This document shows positions 15,301 to 24,300 of a DNA stretch of 64,000 bases, one piece after another; positions within the stretch are counted from its first letter, which is position 1; each line of letters begins with the position of its first letter. This DNA is from Paralvinella palmiformis. Taxonomy: Eukaryota > Annelida > Polychaeta > Terebellida > Alvinellidae. The DNA is taken from positions 186,001 to 250,000 of the forward strand of contig JAODUP010000420.1 of assembly GCA_025642065.1 (NCBI GenBank), given 5' to 3'. The position numbers and the translations under genes are program-made. The notes beneath the pieces are model-generated. The model saw nothing but the letters and a program-made list of their open reading frames with translations, had not been told where the DNA came from and did not search any database.

Positions 15301-18300
15301 CAGCTCTGACTGTGGCACTTCTGTCCTGTTTGATGATCCGGTCTCCAGAATGTCACCAACTGGTACCGAGATCTCCGCCACGACATCACCAGCGTGCTCT
15401 TCATCGTGACCGACTAGCTGACTGCCTAACAGAGAGGGAGAAAGGAATGCTGTCATCGCTGCCTCATCAAGGGCAGCAAGATCAAAGTCGAGCTCATGAT
15501 TGATGGCTTCGGGAGAGAAGGATTTTGTAGCAAGCAGGTTGCGAAGGTTTGGGGTGGCAGCGTGGCTGGAAGCTGTGGAATGAGTGAAGCGTTTATAACA
15601 TCATTAGTGGCAAGCAGCGAGAAGGGTGTCAGTAGGAAACGATTGTGTGTATAATTAGCAGCTCTTATCGGAAAAACACAGCACGAACACTAAAATACCA
15701 AAGAGACAACAACAAAGACGGGGCAGGATGCTTGAATATATGAAGCCAGCAGATGAGTTAGAAATCGGACAGTAAAAAGATATAAACAAATAACATATAG
15801 TGTAGAAACTTTGTTTAGATACTGCAAGATTAATAAAATAAAGTAATGGCTAAATAAGACTCTCCCTCTCTCTGCGCGTGCACACACACACACACAGAGA
15901 GAGAAAATGATGCATACTGAAATTGAAAATTGACAATACAAAAACAGTACATCCGAACAATGAAATAATGATAACACGAAGCTGATAAAAATATTAAAGC
16001 TATATTTCTATTGTTGTATCTTACCGTAGCACCCAGATAAATGACCTATAAGCTATAACTAAGCTGCATATAACTGATACAATGCTTACGCAATGAAAAC
16101 AATAACTGACTTACCTTGCAAGATAAATCTGTATACACAAATGGTCACTGAAGCACGGGTATAATATACAGAAGATGACTACACCCCAAATTAGGTGTGT
16201 GTGTGTATGTGTAACAGCACTGGCTCATATTGCCAAGCTGATGTTAAGCCAACTGTACACAATAAACCATGCGGCAGGGTGTATAAAGCCAAGGCAGTTA
16301 GCTCGATGCAATAATACAATTTTAGCAAGAAATGCTTGGTCACAAAAAAAAAAAACCCACTCAAACTCAACACTAATAACAGTATTAATTGTCAATAAAT
16401 CTGCTAATTGACAGCTGTGAATTTGGCTAAAATATCCCTTTCAATCCTCTCACTTACCTGGCTTACAACCCATGCCACCAGGTGTCAGCACAGCAGTTCT
16501 ATCACCACTGTTGCCAATACTTCCACACGGCACCCTTATTGAACCTTTATGAGGTGGATGCACCATTTTGTCCAAAATCATCGGTACACGTTTAACTAGA
16601 GTTGTCGTAGCAGTGGAAGTTGCCACTGACCAAAGGGCTGGCTTACCAATAGTGGGCTTCAGACTACATTCAAGATCTTTATTCTTGTCAAATGATCCAT
16701 CCTCTGTTTCATCACTAGCATCCCTGCTCTTCCTCGTCTGGTGATCGTGTTGTGATTCCACCTGTGTTCGCTTTCTCTGTGCCAAATCATCCCATCTCAG
16801 ACCTTTCTGTTTCAACCTCCGGATAATTGGCGTCATGTTCTTTGGCGTGCCAAACTTCTGGTGACATTGCTGATAACGACAAGCAACACACATCTTGTGC
16901 AGGCCTCTGTAATTGATTTCACAGTTACCTGAAATCAAAATATAATATTAACTTTATCACTCAGTCAAGAAAATACCAGCATGCTATTTAAATACATAGA
17001 CACAACTTGTTATACATACTATTAATTAAAAAAATTGTATCAGATGTAAAACTGTTCTAAAATCCCTTGCAATAACAAAGATATAATTAAATGTGCTATC
17101 AAAATATTAATGAAGTAAGAAAAATATTATTACACAACTCAATGTAATATTAACTAAAAAGACATTTTCAAAAAGCAATTTTTTTAAATTTGTATTATGA
17201 AACTTTTTTTTTCTTTAATCACAAGGAATTCAGGAATTTGAAATTACTAAGTGCACAGAAAATTTTGCAACATTATGATGTTACGACAATGATCAACCAG
17301 TTTAGAGCAACCTATCCCTAAATGTTACAAAAACTAAATACGCAATATTTATAAACTCCTATTATGTTAATGGCAAATACTCTCATTTGAAGGATGTAAC
17401 AGGTTTCAGGGCACTAAAAATGACAAAAAAAAATTAACTGGAAAATTGTCTGCCAACAAAAAGCATTACCTAAATTCTTATTAATGCTTTACTGAAACAA
17501 TTTTCTATAAATATAATCATCTATCAGTATCACTTATTTATCATATGGAAATAAACTCTGAGAATCAGTATACAAGAGTTAACCAAATAGTTATCACACA
17601 AAATAATATTATTCATATATTTATTAAAAATAGAACTGACGTGAACGCTCACAACCTAGATTATGTGCACTCCCTAAGCTCCAAATATATGCCACATTAA
17701 ATAACCAGATGTAATAATATCACAAAACTGTTCTCTAAAGTAAAATTATTTTGAATTGCCTTCAGCATGTACTTAAAATATTTGATGATTTAATTTATTA
17801 ATATCTGCATTCATCAAAATTACTAAGCTCCCGGATTCAGGCAATGACGGATGTATGCAGGAATGGGGTCAAATACATTTGTATTTGAAAGTATTTAAAT
17901 ACTTTTTTCATGTATTTGAGCTTACCATAAAGAAAAGTATTTGTATTTCAAAATACTCTCACAAAGTATTTGATTTTTCAAATACATCTTCAAATACATT
18001 AAAAAACTTTTCTAAAATTATTTCATGTTTTGATTTGAATATTTTGTCACCAACATGATTTGTTTCAGGAAATAACCTGATCACTGAATTGCACACACAC
18101 ACAACCATGAAGGAATTGTCTTCTCTCTGTGATCATAGGGAATTGCAATTAATGATATCTTAATAATGTCATTAATGACTTATGATTGCTTCCTTGTCAA
18201 TCAAAGGGAGATTATCCTCAATTATAATTATATGTAGTATAATTAGAAGGGATCAAAGGATAATATGAAACATCTTGTGAGTAAATCCAATGAGCAGATC

Positions 18301-21300
18301 TCATCTTTCCCATAAAAGGACTAACCTTCCAGCATATATCATTCATTATTCCAGCTGATACGCCCTGACATTCCTACAAGAATTTTCAACATCTTATGTT
18401 CCTCGGGTGTAACCAACAAAAAATTCATAAATTGATGTGACAAATCTAGTTGATGATGTGATGTTATGTAATGTGTGTATCAGAATAAAAAGCAAAGGAA
18501 AAAAAAAGAATTTTTTCTTTTCACCTGAAAAGTATTTGTATTTGAAATACATCCAAAGGTATTTGTATTTGAAATACATACAAAAGTAGTTACAAATGAA
18601 TGTATTTGACCAAAGGAAAAGTATTTGTATTTAAATAAATTTCAATGTATTTGACCCCATACCTGGATGTACGAGTATTAATAATTCTCTTATGTCAATA
18701 TCTGATCACATCCTAATACAGGTACTACTAGACTTGGATGCACCATTCCCACTTTCTATTATAATCTAGACCCTAAAAGCTTGTAGGCAGGGATGATCAC
18801 TAAACAAAAAAATATATAAAGCCAATTCCCATCCCCCTGAAAGTAACTATTGCCATGCTAAACCAAAAACTCTGTCTATAAAAGCACATATAATGTTTCA
18901 ACAATATGCACATTTGCAAAAACAAACAAAAGACATTTCATATGACTTAAACAATAAGGGTTCATTTTACCTCCATTTGAGCATATTAACTGTTGTCCAG
19001 TGCCAATGAGCTTTTCGGTTTTTCTGTAGAAAAATCTGATACAACTCTGACACCCATACTGTCCAAGATATGTGTGACACTTGTAGTTCGGATGACCGCA
19101 GACAATGCAAGCATGGCCTCGTCGTTTTTTGCTGCCTGAAGTGCTAGCTTCTGTGTGTTGACTCGGTTCAGTTTTGTGACTAGCCATACTGGATGACCGC
19201 CCACCCTGCTGCTGCGCTGATTGGAATGTGGGCAATGACGCTGTTGTGCTTTCCAGCGCAAATTTCGGGACTGAAACAGTTGAAAACATTCTAGTTCAAA
19301 TCACGAAACTGACGAAGTGATAAGCTTACTTAAGAAGATATCCGAACTGCACGTTTTGTGAGGATTTGTTTATCTGGCTCACAATATTAAAACATTTATT
19401 GCATAACATTTTTGTCAAACCATAATGGAATAAGAACAGCAGCTTTGGATAAAATCCCGCAGAAACATTTGCTATTCAACGCTTCTACCGGCTGAAATCA
19501 TGTGTATTCACAAAGGATAAAAATCTAGTGCTCAGGCAAAATTACAAAAGTGAGTGCTCAAATTCTTGGTACAGACTTTCTTAAAGAAATAGACATAAGG
19601 CCAGTACTCCATAACACTGGATACTAGCCATTGGGCCAAATCCATTTGGTCAATTAAAATTCATTAATTGCAATTCCATTTTTGTTTTTAAATAAGCAAT
19701 TCAAAAATGCTGGACACTGTTAGGTTTCAAATATGTTTAAAAAAAATTAATTGATATAAAATGCTTGAGCTATTTTCCCAACAGTTCAATGAGATACAAT
19801 GTAAATTACATGTTAATATTATTTATGTTACATTTCTCAAGACAGATCACACAAGGCTATCGTAATCAACAGTTCAGACATATACACTAATACAAAACAG
19901 CAGATCAAAGCTAAAATCTAGCTAGTAGCTAAATGTATGCCTAATCGTGTCTCATCACATACACTCCGAGGCTGAACCCTAATCACTAATAACAAAAGAT
20001 ACTTCTCAGCTGATACTAGAGTATTAATTACAGTAATTGTAATTAAAATAATGATTAACAACTCTGGACATAACCAAACTCACAAAAATGAGATAACATA
20101 ATGGCATGAAAATGCCGGTGACAAGTATTACAGTAGAGCTCTATGAACATGCATGTCATCCAAGAATATTTCATGTAATTTATCAGCAAACAAACCTAAT
20201 TGTGATGGACATCATTGTGGAGAACTTTATATTACAAGTTCTCTGCACAGATTTTTGTTTCAAAAGTTATGATTCTATAATGTTTTGGTTTGGATGTAAA
20301 TAAACATTATTTTTGCATATGTACTACCAGGATTTTATTTTTTTACTACATTTCATGGACTGCATCAAATGTAATCCTGCTTTACTTGGCTACTCCAACA
20401 TTTGGTATGATATGAAGTTAGGCATAGTCTTATCAATCAATGGTATGAGAATACATCAGACATTCAGGACATTATCGGAATTTTATTTGAACCAATTCAA
20501 TCATTATTTTGGCAAAAATAAGATGAACATAATTTTGAGTACTTTCATTTGGTTGTTAGTTATTTCTTTTCTTCAATTTAGACATCAAAAGGTATGTTCT
20601 GTATAAAAGGAGTGAAAACAAGCATTTTGAGGGGATGGTTGCCCACTTGAATAATACAAGAGTTTGGGGCAATTTCCTTTTGAAGTGCCAAAAACTACAG
20701 ACTAAGTAATACATGAGGCTGTACTATAGAAGAGCACATAAGATAATCAAACTAAAAATTTAGTCAGTGCACTACAGTTTCCAATATAAAAATCATTGGA
20801 ATCAGGGTTGGGCGTTTTACTGTAAAAACCTATTCCTTTACATTACATTGTAAAAACTGTTAATAACTGTAAAAAAAACATTCATTATAATTATAAGTCA
20901 ATTCTACTAGTCTTAATCAGTTAATGGACATCATTCAACACATTTATGCAATAGTGTCTGTCCAATTTGAAATATTGTATACTTTGTGATCTATATTAAC
21001 AAATCACTGTTTCAAATTGTAGATTACTCAGTTAGAACCTTATTCCTTATAAGGTTTCTTGGAAATGTTAAATGATAACTACATTAATCTCCTGTGTATA
21101 ACACGCACTCGTGTATAGCGTGCACCCCTTGTTGATCAGAAAAATGGCCAAAAAACCTAATTTGGGTGCAGCTGGACATGCACACCATTTTTTCTATAAT
21201 TACATACACCCTCCGCATATGATGGTCTAATTTGGATTTTGTTCCTAAGGTCCGCAAAAAGTTCAAAAGCTTTGATTTCTATTCATAATTGCCTTGATGT

Positions 21301-24300
21301 TAAAATTAATAACCAAACTTGTCTCAATTATTCAATTAGGAGCAGTGATTTCTATGATTTCCTTATACAATTAAATATGACACACATACAGCTTCTAAGT
21401 GGAGATGTTTCGCAAGTTTTTACAGTAGTTTATTTATCTTCACACCTTGTATAATTATCCTTTTGATCATTCGGTAATTGAAGGTGATAAAAGATAATAA
21501 CGAAGACTGATTTACTGTAGAAATAATTTCGACGTGGAACTGACCTGTCACCATCTTGGATTAAGCCGTGTGGTAGCCTAATCCGCTTCTGAAAGGTGTT
21601 CAGGTGGGTCGACGCGAAAATATTAATAAAAAGAATAAAAGTCAATTTTATTTCCCAACAGCGGGTTTCAGCTGTCATCAGCAGCTTTGTAAAACAAGTA
21701 TTCAAAAAACAATGGCCTAATATTAGTAATAACAGTAAAATGTCTGTAAAAAAAGGACACATTTAGTTATGGTATATAACATCCACCCCCGCAGGACATA
21801 AAAAAATTCCCTCAAAACTTTGATTTACTGACTGAACTGACCGCAATAACTCAAAACTAAAATGAATGAAGGCCAACACTTACCAGCTGGTAATGAAGAC
21901 AAACCAAACACAGCAGTCTCTCTACTACTCAAACTGCTAAACTTTAATGGACTAACTGGTTTGAATCCACTGCTACCAAGAGGCAGGAAGCGCACTGAAT
22001 GACCTGAGTTCTCGTGCTCAGACTCTGGTGACAGCTTGATATTGGCCTCTGCCTTCGTCTCACACAATTCTTTCTCCCGTCTTCGCCGCCGCTGTGCCTT
22101 TTCCTCCTTTCGCATTTCAGCACGTAGAGTCTTGACTAGTGCTGCCTTAGATCGGTTTAATGCTGCCTGATTCAGACAGAGTTTCGCCTTCTGTAGGATT
22201 ACCTTACCACTTTGTCTCACCGCTTTCATGGATGACACATCCTTCCTCTCCTGCGGGGTGCCCTCTTCCCTGTCCCATCGCCGTCTCTCAGATAATCTCT
22301 TCACTTCCACCTCATCAGTTAGCTTGCGCAGTAACTTTAGACTAGGCTTCCGTTCACGCTTACCCTCAATGATCAGTGGCTCCTCAAAAAGGCCAGGTTT
22401 AACCTCATGCGAAGGTACATAGGTCACTCGTGGTAAAGTGTGCCCACTAACACCAGCCTGTGACTTTGGCACACTGCTGCCATCTTGCACACTGGAAGAA
22501 CATTCCGATCTAGTTGGCGGGATGACTGTACTATATCCACTGTCTTCATCCAAAAAGCGTTTGTTAGGTTTTATCTGACGTGAGCTATGTGTACTCTTAA
22601 CTGGGATTATGAACTGTTTTCTGGGGAGATTCTTTGGAGGAGATACCAGCTCAGACTTGACTGATCCATCTGACCTTCTCCTGCCCTGACCTTCTGTACA
22701 CGATGATGAAGCGTTCTTTTTATATGCTTTATTTGACTGATTTACATGCAGTAACCTCGGCCTTCCCACACCTCTCTTAATGTTAACAACTGTCTGCTTA
22801 CGAGGCCTACCACGTTTGTGGCGAGCCTTCTCCAATATCTGTTTGGCAACTGTCACGTCCATTTGCTTCTTTCTAAATGACGATTCTCCAGTTTCTTCTC
22901 GTTTCTCTCTTCTCCGTCCCCTACGAAGTGTCTCGGATACAGATGATGAACTGTACTTGACACCATCCTCAGTCGAGTCACAATTTAGCATTTTCACCAC
23001 TCGTTTACCTAATGTTTGACCTTTTTTATTCCAGAGTCCAGAAGCAATTTTAACTTTCATTTTTCCAAAAGATGCTTTCTTTTCAAGAATTGGAGGACGA
23101 CCTCTCGTGTGAACAATCCTTGCTTCACTACCCTCCTCACCCAAACGGATCTTGATGCTTTTCAATCTTCTCACAGATGAAGATTTGACCTGTGATGAGG
23201 CATTCACCTCTGCTTTGGCCATTCGCGACAGAACGGACTCCCTCATTGGCTGAGCATGGCCCGATTGCACCAAGCCCTCTATTAATCGCTTCTGCCGACT
23301 TCTCATCTTCCTGCGCTGGCCGAACTGATCGGAACTTGTGTGCCATTTTTTGGCTGGCACTTCCACGGATGATTTGAAGATGATGTTTTTGAAATGCTCT
23401 AGGTCTGACGTCAGTCTTAGTAATTTATTTTCAACTTTGGCTACCTCACGGTCACTGAATCCATAAAACTCTTCCTGCAACAGAGTAAAAAAATTCGTTA
23501 CATCATACTACAAATATCTTCAATTTGAGGTTCACACAGAAACTATTTACTACTAGGTGTAGGAGAAAAATAGTTCCATCAAAATATCCTGCCTCACTCT
23601 TTATGAAACACACACAAACAGTCAGATGTTGCGATCTGAACAGTTCATTAAAGGCCCAAATGTATTAATAAACCATTTAACCTCAAAAGTAAAAAACAAA
23701 TGCAGAATCAAATTTTAAAAGACAGTCTCATTGCTATTTATGCGTGGATACAAGATTAGGTCAAATATAATTTATAATTGTATAGTGAATAATACTTTAA
23801 TAATAATAAATAGTAACACAAATTTAAATACCACAAATCTACCAAGTGTCTGATAGTTCTAATTCTGAGCAATATCACATAAAACCATTATCAGATTAAG
23901 CTAATAAATGGCATTATAGCTACATATGAATGTAATATTTTAATAAAAGTTAGGTAATTTAGGTAAGTGTATCTAACTCCATGTTTACAGTATACTAGTA
24001 ATAAGCCACTTCACTCAATGCACTTCAACATCTTACTTGTTTGCTTTCCGGGTGCCCGTTAACATTAATGCCATATATGTTTATCACAGTTTGGAAAATA
24101 AAGCATTACTGTACAACACATTCATAGAATAAATACAACTTAATTATTGATTTCACATGAACTATGATGGGGCTGTAATTCTTATAAGAACAATCTCTCC
24201 AGTCTGACAGAGTAACAAACTTCTAAACAGGGAACTGCTCGAACATATAACTGATAATACATTTCGAGGGATGAAAAACTGATGACAGCCGATGGATGTG

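Noticed and set aside
20813..20900. hAT-like terminus CAGGGTTGGGCGTTTTACTG
   Set aside because: No matching inverted end or target duplication was found, so no element boundaries can be given.
23475..23480. ATG-initiated start at 23480 for the large KMT2A frame
   Set aside because: The ATG and next codon lie in the intron. The acceptor at 23475 joins exon 1, which supplies the conserved menin motif and N-terminal block.
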